64,000 nt of DNA from Winogradskyella vincentii (GCF_020166345.1 NZ_JAIUJS010000003.1:186001-250000), one strand, 5' to 3'. Counted from the stretch's first letter, positions 30,354-39,362 are shown. The notes: generated by a model from the sequence alone, not told the origin. Numbers and translations are program-made.

Positions 30354-30384
30354 TTGTAAAACTTATTAATTGGTTTTATCTTTG
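30354..30384 (+). promoter_or_regulatory. Bacteroidota-type promoter for the 59-aa protein gene
   Basis: TTG (30354-30356), a 20-base spacer, then TATCTTTG (30377-30384): a full match to the TTG-N17-23-TAnnTTTG pattern. The start codon lies 24 bases after the second element. Confidence 0.75.
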
Positions 30385-30407
30385 CAATAGATAAATGAAT
30401 CGATATT

Positions 30408-30587
30408 ATGTTTGAATTTGATCAATACTTAGGATTTTTAGCTTTTTTAACCATATTAACAATTGGATTTTGGTTGATGATATTCCTCTTAACGTTTGTT
30501 ATACCTTATTGGGTATTTGGTTCAGCAATTGAGCGATTCAAGGAAATAAAAGAAGAGAAAAAGGCAAAAAGAGCTGGAACAGCTTAA
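30408..30587 (+). CDS. Small one- or two-pass membrane protein
   Basis: This is a 59-aa protein. Residues 8-38 are strongly hydrophobic (FLAFLTILTIGFWLMIFLL and onward), enough for one long or two short membrane helices. The tail is highly charged (KEIKEEKKAKR). It has its own strong promoter match and a clean intrinsic terminator, which argues that it is a real, independently transcribed gene. The function is unknown. Confidence 0.7.
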   Translation: MFEFDQYLGFLAFLTILTIGFWLMIFLLTFVIPYWVFGSAIERFKEIKEEKKAKRAGTA

Positions 30588-30605
30588 TATTAAATATACA
30601 GAATT

Positions 30606-30634
30606 AAAAAGGATGCAAAATGCATCCTTTTTTT
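30606..30634 (+). terminator. Intrinsic terminator after the small membrane gene
   Basis: Stem AAAGGATGCA / TGCATCCTTT with a short A loop, followed by seven T. It lies 18 bases after the stop codon of the 59-aa gene. Confidence 0.9.
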
Positions 30635-30677
30635 ATGGGTTTAATTTTGGTAAATTCGGCACAAAATTAAGTTATTC

Positions 30678-32015
30678 ATGAAAAATATATTTCTACTCAT
30701 TATTTTATTTACTTCAAGCATTAACGCTCAACAAATATTGCAAGAGAAACAACGTGCTCAAGTTGTGGATGAAATATTGAAGGACAGATTCAATAATTTA
30801 TTACCAGAATTAATGGATAACGCTGGAATTGATATGTGGGTTTTAATTTCTAGAGAATATAATGAAGACCCTGTTTTAAAAACTATGTTGCCAGCAACAT
30901 GGTTAAATGCAAGACGAAGAACAATTTTAGTATTCTATAGAAACAAAACACAAAATACCATTGAAAAATTAGCTGTTGCACGTTATAACTTTGGTGAAAA
31001 TATTATTTCAGCTTGGGACAAAGAGAAAGAACCAAATCAGTGGAAACGCCTAGTAGATATTATAAGTGAACGTAATCCTGAGGTAATTGGTTTAAATTAC
31101 TCTAATAATTTTAACATATGTGATGGTATTGTTAAAACAGATTATGAAGAATTTATGGCAGTTCTACCAAATAAACTTCAATCTAAAGTAGTTTCAGCCG
31201 AAAAACTTGCTATTGGTTGGATAGAAACGAGGACTGAAAAGGAAATGGTTATCTACAATCAATTGGTTGACATAACACATGATATTATTGCAGAGGCCTT
31301 TTCTGAAAAAGTTATTACGCCAGGTATAACAACAACAACAGATGTAGAGTGGTGGATGAGAGATAAGGTGACATCTCTAGGGCTTGAGACTTGGTTTCAT
31401 CCTACTGTTGACGTTCAAAGAACAGCTGAAGAGTTAGGGAACCATCTTTATGCTTTTTCAAATAGACCTGAAAATATGGTCATTGTACCTGGTGATTTGG
31501 TGCATTGTGATTTTGGGATTACCTATTTAAGACTTAATACAGATTGCCAAGAATTGGCATATGTTTTAAGGCCAAATGAAAAAGAGCCTCCAAAATATCT
31601 ACAGAATGCATTGAAAGACGGGAATCGTGTGCAAGATATATTTACTTCGAATTTCAAAACTGGTAAAACAGGCAATGAAGTTTTAAAAGAATCACTTGAC
31701 CAAGGTAAAGCCGAAGGTTTAAGACCTGCTATATATACTCATCCTTTAGGTACATATGGTCATAGTTCTGGCACAACATTAGGCATGTGGGATTCACAAG
31801 GCGGTGTACCAGTTAATGGAGACTATCCTTTACACGAAAATACCGTCTACGCCATTGAACTAAATACAACTGTGACTATACCAGAATGGAAGCGAGATAT
31901 AAGAATTATGCTCGAAGAAGCAGGTTTCTGGAGCAAAGATGGCTTTAGGTATGTAAATGGTAGGCAAACAAAATTGCTTACTATTCCTAGAGTAAAAGAT
32001 CATCAAGGTAACTAA
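30678..32015 (+). CDS. Exported M24 family metallopeptidase
   Basis: This is a 445-aa protein with an N-terminal signal peptide ending near SINAQ, so it is probably periplasmic. The C-terminal half has the pita-bread metallopeptidase fold. The metal ligands are recognisable as Asp278 (HCDFG), Asp289 (NTDC), a His in THPLGTYGHSSG, Glu394 (YAIELN) and Glu413 or 414 (LEEAG). This set matches Xaa-Pro aminopeptidases and dipeptidases. The creatinase-like N-terminal half includes RRRTILVFYR. Its 3' end overlaps the convergent carboxylase gene by 4 bases. Confidence 0.9.
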   Translation: MKNIFLLIILFTSSINAQQILQEKQRAQVVDEILKDRFNNLLPELMDNAGIDMWVLISREYNEDPVLKTMLPATWLNARRRTILVFYRNKTQNTIEKLAVARYNFGENIISAWDKEKEPNQWKRLVDIISERNPEVIGLNYSNNFNICDGIVKTDYEEFMAVLPNKLQSKVVSAEKLAIGWIETRTEKEMVIYNQLVDITHDIIAEAFSEKVITPGITTTTDVEWWMRDKVTSLGLETWFHPTVDVQRTAEELGNHLYAFSNRPENMVIVPGDLVHCDFGITYLRLNTDCQELAYVLRPNEKEPPKYLQNALKDGNRVQDIFTSNFKTGKTGNEVLKESLDQGKAEGLRPAIYTHPLGTYGHSSGTTLGMWDSQGGVPVNGDYPLHENTVYAIELNTTVTIPEWKRDIRIMLEEAGFWSKDGFRYVNGRQTKLLTIPRVKDHQGN

Positions 32016-33655
32016 ACCTGCAACACACCTAAATTAAATGGCTTTTCAATAGGAGCGTGGTTTGCTGCTTCAATACCCATGCTAATCCATGTTCTCGTAT
32101 CTAATGGATCTATAATAGCATCTGTCCATAGTCTGGCAGCAGCATAATAAGGAGAGACTTGATTGTCGTAACGAGATTTTATCTTGTTAAATAATTCTTC
32201 TTCTTTCTCTTTGGTGATTTTTTCACCTCTCTTTTTTAGAGAAGCAGTTTCAATTTGAAGTAATACCTTAGCCGCAGACTTACCACTCATTACGGCAAGT
32301 TCAGCGCTGGGCCAAGCAAAAATTAATCTTGGGTCATAGGCTTTTCCACACATAGCGTAATTACCTGCACCATAACTATTACCAATTACAACTGTAAATT
32401 TTGGCACTACAGAATTGCTAACCGCATTAACCATTTTGGCACCGTCTTTTATAATGCCTCCATGCTCAGATTTGCTACCAACCATAAATCCTGTGACATC
32501 TTGTAGGAATACTAACGGGATTTTCTTTTGGTTACAATTAGCTATAAATCTTGTGGCTTTATCTGCTGAGTCATTGTAAATAACACCACCAAATTGCATT
32601 TCGCTCGGCTTGGTTTTAGCACCTTTTGTTTTGACTATTTGCCTTTGATTGGCCACAATACCAACAGCCCAACCGTCTATCCGTGCATAACCAGTTATTA
32701 TAGTTTGTCCATAACCAGCTTTGTATTCTTCAAATTCAGAGTTATCTACTAATCGCTTGATTATTTCATTCATATCATATTGATCAGCTCTGCTCTTTGG
32801 TATTATACCATAAATATCTTCCGGATTTTCAGTTGGTTTCACCGACTTAATTCTATTGTATCCAGCCTTGTCGTAATCACCGATTTTGTCAACTATATTT
32901 TTAATAGTATCTAACGCATCCTTATCATCTTTAGCCTTATAATCTGTAACCCCAGAAATTTCACAATGTGTCGTTGCACCACCAAGTGTTTCGTTATCTA
33001 TTGTTTCTCCTATAGCTGCCTTAACTAAATAACTTCCAGCCAAGAAAATGCTTCCTGTTTTATCTACTATAAGAGCTTCATCACTCATGATAGGCAAATA
33101 AGCGCCTCCAGCAACACAACTACCCATAACTGCAGCAATTTGGGTAATTCCCATACTGCTCATTACAGCATTGTTTCTAAATATTCTACCAAAATGTTCT
33201 TTATCAGGAAATATCTCATCTTGCATTGGAAGAAATACACCAGCACTGTCAACCAGATATATTATAGGTAACCTGTTTTCAATTGCAATTTCTTGAGCTC
33301 TCAAATTCTTTTTACCTGTAATCGGAAACCAAGCTCCGGCTTTTACAGTGGCATCATTGGCAACGACTATACACTGTTTTCCTTTTACATATCCGATCTT
33401 CACTACAACACCACCAGATGGACAACCACCATATTCAGGATACATGTCTTCACCAGCAAATGCACCAATTTCGATTGATTTTGATTTTGGATCTAGTAGA
33501 TAATCAATCCTTTCTCTAGCTGTCATTTTACCCTTGCTATGATGTTTAGCAATGCTTTTATCTCCTCCTCCTAATTTTACTTTGGTAAATTTTCTATTAA
33601 GGGTAGAGAGAAGAAGTTTATTGTGATCTTCGTTTTTATTGAACTTGATATCCAT
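32012..33655 (-). CDS. Acyl-CoA carboxylase, carboxyltransferase (beta) subunit
   Basis: This is a 547-aa carboxyltransferase that moves CO2 from biotin to an acyl-CoA. The crotonase-type core shows GSCVAGGAYLPIMSDEA and GNSYGAGNYAMCGKAYDPR, patterns closest to methylcrotonyl-CoA carboxylase beta subunits. Propionyl-CoA as substrate cannot be excluded. No biotin carboxylase or biotin carrier gene is adjacent, so its partner must be encoded elsewhere. It is a single-gene unit between a convergent peptidase and the divergent DoxX operon. Confidence 0.92.
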   Translation of the reverse strand: MDIKFNKNEDHNKLLLSTLNRKFTKVKLGGGDKSIAKHHSKGKMTARERIDYLLDPKSKSIEIGAFAGEDMYPEYGGCPSGGVVVKIGYVKGKQCIVVANDATVKAGAWFPITGKKNLRAQEIAIENRLPIIYLVDSAGVFLPMQDEIFPDKEHFGRIFRNNAVMSSMGITQIAAVMGSCVAGGAYLPIMSDEALIVDKTGSIFLAGSYLVKAAIGETIDNETLGGATTHCEISGVTDYKAKDDKDALDTIKNIVDKIGDYDKAGYNRIKSVKPTENPEDIYGIIPKSRADQYDMNEIIKRLVDNSEFEEYKAGYGQTIITGYARIDGWAVGIVANQRQIVKTKGAKTKPSEMQFGGVIYNDSADKATRFIANCNQKKIPLVFLQDVTGFMVGSKSEHGGIIKDGAKMVNAVSNSVVPKFTVVIGNSYGAGNYAMCGKAYDPRLIFAWPSAELAVMSGKSAAKVLLQIETASLKKRGEKITKEKEEELFNKIKSRYDNQVSPYYAAARLWTDAIIDPLDTRTWISMGIEAANHAPIEKPFNLGVLQV

Positions 33656-33750
33656 TAATGTGTTTTTCTATTGTACGAATTTACGAAACATAAGTATTAT
33701 AATTTAACACCAATTTCAAAATGAAATGTTAAATATTAGTTACATGGAAA

Positions 33751-33768
33751 TATATTCCTAGGAATATA
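33751..33768. promoter_or_regulatory. Perfect 18-bp palindrome, likely operator of the MarR operon
   Basis: The sequence TATATTCCTAGGAATATA is identical to its reverse complement. It lies 3 bases before a promoter -7 element and 41 bases before the doxX-like ATG. MarR regulators bind such 16-20 bp palindromes, and a marR gene lies in the same operon. Confidence 0.75.
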
Positions 33769-33771
33769 AAA

Positions 33772-33779
33772 TAAATTTG
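33772..33779 (+). promoter_or_regulatory. Promoter -7 element of the stress operon
   Basis: TAAATTTG matches the Bacteroidota TAnnTTTG element. No good -33 TTG is seen; the palindromic operator occupies the spacer. Confidence 0.6.
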
Positions 33780-33809
33780 CATACATTTGTTCAGCTAAAA
33801 CAAATAAAA

Positions 33810-34163
33810 ATGAAAAGAGATCGAATTATTTATTATGTAGCAACAGCATTATTAACACTAATGATGTTGTTTTCAATAAGCATGTATTTTTTTAAACACG
33901 ATGATATTGTAGCAGCCTTTACAAGTTTTGGATATCCAACGTATCTAATTTATCCTTATGGCGTTATAAAACTAGTAGGAATCGTTGTTTTATGGTTACC
34001 AGGATTAAATAGTCTTAAGGAATGGGCTTATTCAGGTTTCTTTTTTGCGTTTATCCTTGCCTTTTTTGCTCATTATATGATAAATGATGGTGAACATATG
34101 GGAGCTTTAATGGCGTTAATACTATTAATGGTATCCTACATATTTTATAGAAGAATTAAATAA
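33810..34163 (+). CDS. DoxX-like small membrane protein
   Basis: This is a 117-aa protein from the ATG at 33810; the upstream frame begins at a TTG inside the promoter element and is rejected. About four hydrophobic helices span the protein, with the DoxX-like motif FGYPTYLIYPYGVIKLVGI in the first half. The family is linked to redox and thiol stress. It is the first gene of a same-strand operon with FMN reductase, GNAT, MarR and two pirins, which supports an electrophile or quinone stress role. Confidence 0.82.
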   Translation: MKRDRIIYYVATALLTLMMLFSISMYFFKHDDIVAAFTSFGYPTYLIYPYGVIKLVGIVVLWLPGLNSLKEWAYSGFFFAFILAFFAHYMINDGEHMGALMALILLMVSYIFYRRIK

Positions 34164-34173
34164 AAAATAGATC

Positions 34174-34704
34174 ATGAAAAAAATAATTGCATTAGCTGGT
34201 AGTAACAGTAGCACGTCAATAAATAAACAACTCGCAACATATGCTTCAAGTTTAGTTGATAATGTAGAAGTAAAGGTTCTAGATTTGAACGACTTTGAAA
34301 TGCCAATTTATAGTTCAGATAGAGAAAATGAATCTGGTCACCCAAATGAGGCAATTGCTTTTGTGGATGAAATTAGAGGTGCAGATGGTATCATAATTTC
34401 ACTTGCGGAATATAATGGAGCATACTCAGGAGCTTTTAAAAACATTTTCGACTGGGCGAGTCGTGTGGAACAAAAAACATTTTTAGGTAAGCCAATGTTG
34501 TTAATGGCGTCATCACCTGGCGGAAGGGGTGGAGCATCAGTCTTAGAGATGGCTTCAGACCGTTTTCCAAGACATGATGCCAATGTTGTAGGGAAATTTT
34601 CACTACCTTCTTTCTATGATAATTTTAAGGAAGGTAAAATTATAAATGAAGATTTCAACAATGATTTGCTAGAAGAGGTGAATCAATTTCAAGAAAGTCT
34701 ATAG
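34174..34704 (+). CDS. NADPH-dependent FMN reductase family protein
   Basis: This is a 176-aa flavodoxin-like fold protein. The FMN phosphate-binding loop is AGSNSSTSINKQLA near the N-terminus, and the SLAEYNGAYSGAFKNIFDW and ASSPGGRGG segments are typical. It should reduce FMN, quinones or azo compounds with NAD(P)H. It follows the DoxX gene by 10 bases. With MarR in the same operon, quinone detoxification is a plausible role. Confidence 0.88.
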   Translation: MKKIIALAGSNSSTSINKQLATYASSLVDNVEVKVLDLNDFEMPIYSSDRENESGHPNEAIAFVDEIRGADGIIISLAEYNGAYSGAFKNIFDWASRVEQKTFLGKPMLLMASSPGGRGGASVLEMASDRFPRHDANVVGKFSLPSFYDNFKEGKIINEDFNNDLLEEVNQFQESL

Positions 34705-34706
34705 TC

Positions 34707-34988
34707 ATGAATATTCAACAATATGATGATAATAAAAAAGGCGAATTCTTTCTAGAATCAGAAGGTAAGAAGCTTGCGTCAATGACATATAGCTATGCTG
34801 GACCCGATAAGATTATTATAGATCATACAGAAGTTGATGACACATTAAAAGGTCAAGGCGTAGGATATAAGCTTGTGGAGGCCTCTGTGAAATTTGCACG
34901 AAATAAGAATATTAAAATTATGCCACTTTGCCCTTTTGCAAATGCAGTATTTAATAAGAAAAGCGATTATAATGATATAAGATTTTAA
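34707..34988 (+). CDS. Small GNAT-like N-acetyltransferase (YjdJ type)
   Basis: This is a 93-aa minimal GNAT domain. The acetyl-CoA loop is LKGQGVGYKLVEA, followed by IMPLCPFANAVFNK, which is the signature of the short YjdJ-like family. The start lies 2 bases past the FMN reductase stop and the stop lies 1 base before marR, so the genes are translationally packed. The substrate is unknown. Confidence 0.88.
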   Translation: MNIQQYDDNKKGEFFLESEGKKLASMTYSYAGPDKIIIDHTEVDDTLKGQGVGYKLVEASVKFARNKNIKIMPLCPFANAVFNKKSDYNDIRF

Positions 34989-34989
34989 C

Positions 34990-35427
34990 ATGGGAGATTT
35001 AGCCAAGGATATCAATTCAACGTTTCCAAATAATAGAGTAAAGGCTCTATTGAACATAATTTATACAGCCAACTGGATTACTAGTTGTCAAAATGAATTT
35101 TTTAAGGAGTTTGGTATTTCACCTCAACAGTATAATATTCTTAGGATATTAAGAGGAGCTGGCGAACCGCTAAAAGTTCAGACTATTAAAGACAGGATGT
35201 TAGAGCGTTCACCAAATGCAACTCGCTTAATGGATAAATTGTGTGCTAAAAATTACATTGAAAGATTACCGTCAGAGCATGACAGGCGTGTGGTTAAGAT
35301 CGTTATAACGAAAGAAGGAAAAGAATTATTAGAGTCTATTCCCAAAAACCTAAACAAAGATTTGCTTAAAAATATAAATGAAGATGAAGCTAAACAATTA
35401 AGTGATCTATTAGATAAAATGCGCTAA
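34990..35427 (+). CDS. MarR family transcriptional regulator
   Basis: This is a 145-aa winged-helix regulator. The recognition region is TIKDRMLERSPNATRLMDKL and the wing is RLPSEHDRRVVKIVIT, ending in an amphipathic dimer helix. It probably represses this operon through the palindrome at 33751-33768 and is released by a ligand or by Cys oxidation. Cys residues are present in SCQNEF and LCAKN. Being encoded inside the operon fits autoregulation. Confidence 0.92.
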   Translation: MGDLAKDINSTFPNNRVKALLNIIYTANWITSCQNEFFKEFGISPQQYNILRILRGAGEPLKVQTIKDRMLERSPNATRLMDKLCAKNYIERLPSEHDRRVVKIVITKEGKELLESIPKNLNKDLLKNINEDEAKQLSDLLDKMR

Positions 35428-35453
35428 TGCATTTTTTTAACTAATTATTTTCC

Positions 35454-36356
35454 ATGGAAAATAACTTAAAAGAAGAAAAACAAATGAAAAATAACAGTAT
35501 TAAAAGAGTAGGACGAAGTGATTTTGTTAATATGGGTCCAATTCGTCTACGTCAACCTTTACCGACACAGCAAATTGAAATGATTGATCCATTTATTCTT
35601 TTGCATCATTATGGTCCTTATGAAATAAACGAAAGAAGCAATCCTTTTGACCTAGGACCACATCCACATCGTGGATTTGAACCAGTTACTTTTTTGGTGC
35701 AAGGCGAGCAATTACATCGTGACTCATTAGGTAATGAAAGTATCGTAAAAGCAGGCGATGTACAATGGACTACTTCTGGAAGGGGTATAATACATGCTGA
35801 AGGCCCATCAAAAGAGTTCGTAAAACGTGGCGGAACGATTGAAGGTATACAACTTTGGCTCAATTTACCCGCTGAAAAGAAGATGATGCAACCAAATTAC
35901 CAGCATATTAGAGACAATGATTTTGAGGTTTTAACATCTCAAGATCAAAAAGTCGTAACAAAAGTAATTGCAGGTAAGTTAAATGATACTCAGGGAAAAA
36001 TAAGATCTCAGACGCCAGTAAATTCTTTTATGATTCATGCAAAAAAAGGAGGTGAAGAATCATTTAATTATTCTAATACTCATGAAGGCTTCATTTATTT
36101 GTTAAAGGGAAAAGCTGTTATAAATAATGAAGTGACCTTAGAACTGAATAAAAATCAATTAATAAGGTTCAATCAAGATGGTGATGGGTTTGCAATTAAG
36201 GCTGTAGAAGATAGCTTATTGTTATTTCTATCCGGAGAACCAATTAATGAAGAAGTTGCTACGTATGGGCCGTATGTTATGAATACACAAACAGAACTGT
36301 TAGAAGCCATGAGAGATTATCAAATGGGCAAAATGGGTTTTCTGACAGTAAGCTAG
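35454..36356 (+). CDS. Pirin family protein (first of two)
   Basis: This is a 300-aa two-cupin protein. The metal-binding motif in the N-terminal cupin is PHPHRGFEPVTFLV (the two His), with a further His in IIHAEGPS. The bicupin length is typical. Some pirins act as quercetin-type dioxygenases, others as regulators. It lies 26 bases after marR. Its neighbour at 36381 is a shorter paralogue. Confidence 0.92.
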   Translation: MENNLKEEKQMKNNSIKRVGRSDFVNMGPIRLRQPLPTQQIEMIDPFILLHHYGPYEINERSNPFDLGPHPHRGFEPVTFLVQGEQLHRDSLGNESIVKAGDVQWTTSGRGIIHAEGPSKEFVKRGGTIEGIQLWLNLPAEKKMMQPNYQHIRDNDFEVLTSQDQKVVTKVIAGKLNDTQGKIRSQTPVNSFMIHAKKGGEESFNYSNTHEGFIYLLKGKAVINNEVTLELNKNQLIRFNQDGDGFAIKAVEDSLLLFLSGEPINEEVATYGPYVMNTQTELLEAMRDYQMGKMGFLTVS

Positions 36357-36380
36357 ATATTAATGATAAAATAAAATATT

Positions 36381-37097
36381 ATGAAAACTATAATTCACAA
36401 ATCAAATACTCGAGGATACGCAGATCATGGTTGGTTAAAATCGTATCATACATTCAGTTTTGCAGGTTATCAAAATCCTGAGCGGATGAACTTTGGTATG
36501 TTACGCGTTTTAAACGATGATGTTGTTCAGCCTAAAATGGGATTTGGTACGCATCCGCATCAAAATATGGAAATCATTTCAATTCCATTAAAAGGTGCTT
36601 TATCACATAAGGACAGTATGGGTAATAAGCGTGCTATTGAAGTAGGTGAAGTTCAGGTAATGAGTGCAGGAACTGGGTTAACGCATTCTGAGTTTAACGA
36701 CAGTAAAACTGACGAAGTTAATTTTCTTCAGCTCTGGATTATTCCAGAAGAAATGAGTGTAGAACCTAATTATGAACAACGTCAATTTTCCGATGAAGGT
36801 AAGTTGAATAAGCTTCAAACTGTAGTCGCGCCAAAGGATAAGCTCGAAGATGAGACACTACCTATTAGTCAGCAAGCTTATATTTACAGAACAACCCTAG
36901 AATCTAATCATTCTATTGAAGTAAAATTGAAGTCTGAAGATAATGGTATCTATATTTTTGTTGCAGATGGAGAAATTAATGTTGGTGGAATAGCTTTGTC
37001 TAAAAGAGATGCGATAGGTATAAGTGAAATTAATGCCGTTGATATAGTTTCCGTTGAAAATTCAGAACTTGTAATTATCGAAGTACCAATGCACTAG
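36381..37097 (+). CDS. Pirin family protein (second, YhaK-like)
   Basis: This is a 238-aa bicupin protein. The N-terminal cupin has THPHQNMEIISIPL and LTHSEFND, giving His and Glu ligands. It is shorter than its neighbour and resembles YhaK-type pirins. It is the last gene of the MarR operon; a terminator follows within 25 bases. A quercetinase-like oxygenase role is possible but unproven. Confidence 0.92.
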   Translation: MKTIIHKSNTRGYADHGWLKSYHTFSFAGYQNPERMNFGMLRVLNDDVVQPKMGFGTHPHQNMEIISIPLKGALSHKDSMGNKRAIEVGEVQVMSAGTGLTHSEFNDSKTDEVNFLQLWIIPEEMSVEPNYEQRQFSDEGKLNKLQTVVAPKDKLEDETLPISQQAYIYRTTLESNHSIEVKLKSEDNGIYIFVADGEINVGGIALSKRDAIGISEINAVDIVSVENSELVIIEVPMH

Positions 37098-37120
37098 ATA
37101 AAAGACATGATTGATAGCAA

Positions 37121-37152
37121 AAAAAGCATCCTGCCAATAGGATGCTATTTTT
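37121..37152 (+). terminator. Terminator of the MarR-pirin operon
   Basis: Stem AGCATCCT / AGGATGCT with a 6-base loop, A-rich before and T-rich after. Confidence 0.88.
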
Positions 37153-37207
37153 AGTTTATTTCACGATATTTGTTTAAAACTAACTAACTAATTCAAACTT
37201 TAAGACT

Positions 37208-37390
37208 ATGGCGATGAATAAAAATACAGTATTGGCATGGGCAACAGTGCTTATGATTATAATGGGAGTAGTACTAATTTTAATGGGTGCATATCGATAT
37301 GATGATGTAGCAGGATGGGGTTTTGCAACTGTTGGTATAGGATTTTTTGCAATTGCATGGGTTTTTAATGCATTAAAAGGACGAGTTTAA
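37208..37390 (+). CDS. CAL67264-like small membrane protein
   Basis: This is a 60-aa protein with two hydrophobic helices (about 8-26 and 37-53) joined by a short polar loop containing YRYDDVAGWGF. The sequence matches my memory of the CAL67264 family of tiny Bacteroidota membrane proteins. A second ATG at 37214 is also possible. It stops 1 base before ettA and is probably cotranscribed with it. The function is unknown. Confidence 0.78.
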   Translation: MAMNKNTVLAWATVLMIIMGVVLILMGAYRYDDVAGWGFATVGIGFFAIAWVFNALKGRV

Positions 37391-37391
37391 A

Positions 37392-39083
37392 ATGAGTGAC
37401 GACAAAAAAGTGATCTTTTCAATGTCTGGTGTAACCAAGACATTTCAATCTGCCAACACACCAGTACTTAAGAATATATATTTAAGCTTCTTTTATGGAG
37501 CTAAAATTGGTATTCTTGGTTTAAATGGATCGGGTAAATCAACATTACTTAAAATTATAGCCGGAGTTGATAAGAATTATCAAGGCGATGTTGTTTTTTC
37601 ACCTGGCTATTCGGTTGGGTATCTAGAACAAGAACCGCAATTAGATGATGATAAAACAGTAATTGAGGTCGTAAAGGAAGGTGTTGCAGAGACTGTTGCA
37701 ATTTTAGATGAATATAACAGTATCAATGATCAATTTGGTTTAGAAGAAGTCTATAGTGATCCAGATAAGATGGAGAAACTAATGAATCGTCAAGCAGAAT
37801 TGCAAGATCAAATTGATGCGTCAAATGCTTGGGAACTAGACACCAAGTTAGAGATTGCAATGGATGCTCTACGTACACCTGAAAGCGACAAAAAAATTGG
37901 TGTATTATCAGGAGGGGAAAGACGACGTGTGGCGTTATGCAGATTATTATTAAAAGAACCAGATGTACTTTTACTAGATGAGCCTACAAACCACTTAGAT
38001 GCAGAATCGGTTCATTGGTTGGAGCATCATTTAGCACAATACAAAGGAACAGTAATAGCAGTAACGCACGATAGATACTTTTTAGATAATGTTGCTGGTT
38101 GGATATTAGAACTAGATAGAGGTGAAGGTATCCCGTGGAAAGGGAACTATTCATCTTGGTTAGATCAAAAATCAAAGCGTTTGGCGCAAGAAAGTAAATC
38201 CGCATCTAAACGTCAAAAGACACTTGAACGCGAGCTTGATTGGGTGAGACAAGGAGCAAAGGGTCGTCAGACGAAACAAAAAGCGCGTTTGAAGAATTAT
38301 GACAAGTTAATGAGTCAGGACCAAAAACAGCTTGACGAAAAACTAGAGATTTACATTCCAAATGGACCAAGACTTGGTACAAATGTTATTGAGGCCAATG
38401 GTGTTGCAAAGGCATATGGTGATAAATTATTATATGATGATCTAAATTTTAATTTACCTCAAGCAGGAATTGTTGGTATAATTGGACCAAATGGTGCAGG
38501 TAAAACCACAATATTCAGAATGATAATGGGTGAAGAAACTCCAGATAAAGGAGAGTTTAAGGTAGGTGATACAGCTAAGATTGCATATGTAGACCAAAGT
38601 CACTCAAACATAGATCCAGAAAAAACAATTTGGCAAAACTTTAGCGATGAACAAGAATTAATTATGATGGGAAATCGTCAGGTTAATTCGCGTGCATACT
38701 TAAGTCGTTTTAATTTCTCAGGTAGTGAACAAAATAAAAAAGTCAAATTACTATCTGGTGGAGAAAGAAACCGTTTGCATTTAGCAATGACACTCAAAGA
38801 GGAAGGTAACGTATTACTTTTAGATGAGCCTACTAACGATCTTGATGTCAATACGTTAAGGGCATTAGAAGAAGGTTTAGAAAACTTTGCAGGTTGTGCT
38901 GTTGTAATAAGCCACGATAGATGGTTTTTAGATCGTATTTGTACACATATATTAGCATTCGAAGGTGACTCTCAAGTATATTTCTTCGAAGGTGGATTTA
39001 GCGAATATGAAGAAAACAAGAAGAAGCGTTTAGGAGGTGACTTAATGCCTAAACGAATTAAGTATAAGAAACTGGTGAGATAA
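37392..39083 (+). CDS. ettA: Energy-dependent translational throttle protein (ABC-F)
   Basis: This is a 563-aa ABC-F protein with two ATP-binding cassettes and no membrane segments. The Walker A motifs are GLNGSGKST and GPNGAGKTT. The signatures are LSGGERRRVALCRLLL and LLSGGERNRLHLAMTL, and both Walker B regions read LLLDEPTN. An inter-domain arm is present after the first Walker A. EttA binds the ribosomal E site and gates translation according to ADP/ATP ratio. The length and arm fit EttA rather than Uup. Confidence 0.94.
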   Translation: MSDDKKVIFSMSGVTKTFQSANTPVLKNIYLSFFYGAKIGILGLNGSGKSTLLKIIAGVDKNYQGDVVFSPGYSVGYLEQEPQLDDDKTVIEVVKEGVAETVAILDEYNSINDQFGLEEVYSDPDKMEKLMNRQAELQDQIDASNAWELDTKLEIAMDALRTPESDKKIGVLSGGERRRVALCRLLLKEPDVLLLDEPTNHLDAESVHWLEHHLAQYKGTVIAVTHDRYFLDNVAGWILELDRGEGIPWKGNYSSWLDQKSKRLAQESKSASKRQKTLERELDWVRQGAKGRQTKQKARLKNYDKLMSQDQKQLDEKLEIYIPNGPRLGTNVIEANGVAKAYGDKLLYDDLNFNLPQAGIVGIIGPNGAGKTTIFRMIMGEETPDKGEFKVGDTAKIAYVDQSHSNIDPEKTIWQNFSDEQELIMMGNRQVNSRAYLSRFNFSGSEQNKKVKLLSGGERNRLHLAMTLKEEGNVLLLDEPTNDLDVNTLRALEEGLENFAGCAVVISHDRWFLDRICTHILAFEGDSQVYFFEGGFSEYEENKKKRLGGDLMPKRIKYKKLVR

Positions 39084-39107
39084 AAATTAGAATAAAATTG
39101 AAATAAA

Positions 39108-39134
39108 AAAAAGCTCGTTTTTACGAGCTTTTAT
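39108..39134. terminator. Bidirectional terminator between ettA and the 74-aa gene
   Basis: AAAAGCTCG / CGAGCTTTT hairpin with A and T runs on both sides, placed between convergent genes. Confidence 0.88.
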
Positions 39135-39137
39135 ATT

Positions 39138-39362
39138 TTAATGATCACTGTAAAGATGTCCTCCTGTAAAGTCTTTATAACTTTCATCAACATCCTTAAA
39201 TGCATTTGTTTCCATCAGTTTTTTATTCTCAGCTTTTAGCCTATACATTTTTACAATAGCTATAATTATAAATACTAAAAAAATGGTTGCTACGGCTATT
39301 AAAATCATAGTAAGTTGAGTGGTGGTCACTATCAAAGCCTTTGTAAGCAGGTTGGTAATCAT
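39138..39362 (-). CDS. Small single-pass membrane protein
   Basis: This is a 74-aa protein with one hydrophobic helix (about 16-42) and a charged C-terminal tail (KMYRLKAENKKL...). I do not recognise the family. It converges on ettA through a shared terminator. The frame is supported mainly by its composition and clean position between regulatory signals. Confidence 0.6.
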   Translation of the reverse strand: MITNLLTKALIVTTTQLTMILIAVATIFLVFIIIAIVKMYRLKAENKKLMETNAFKDVDESYKDFTGGHLYSDH

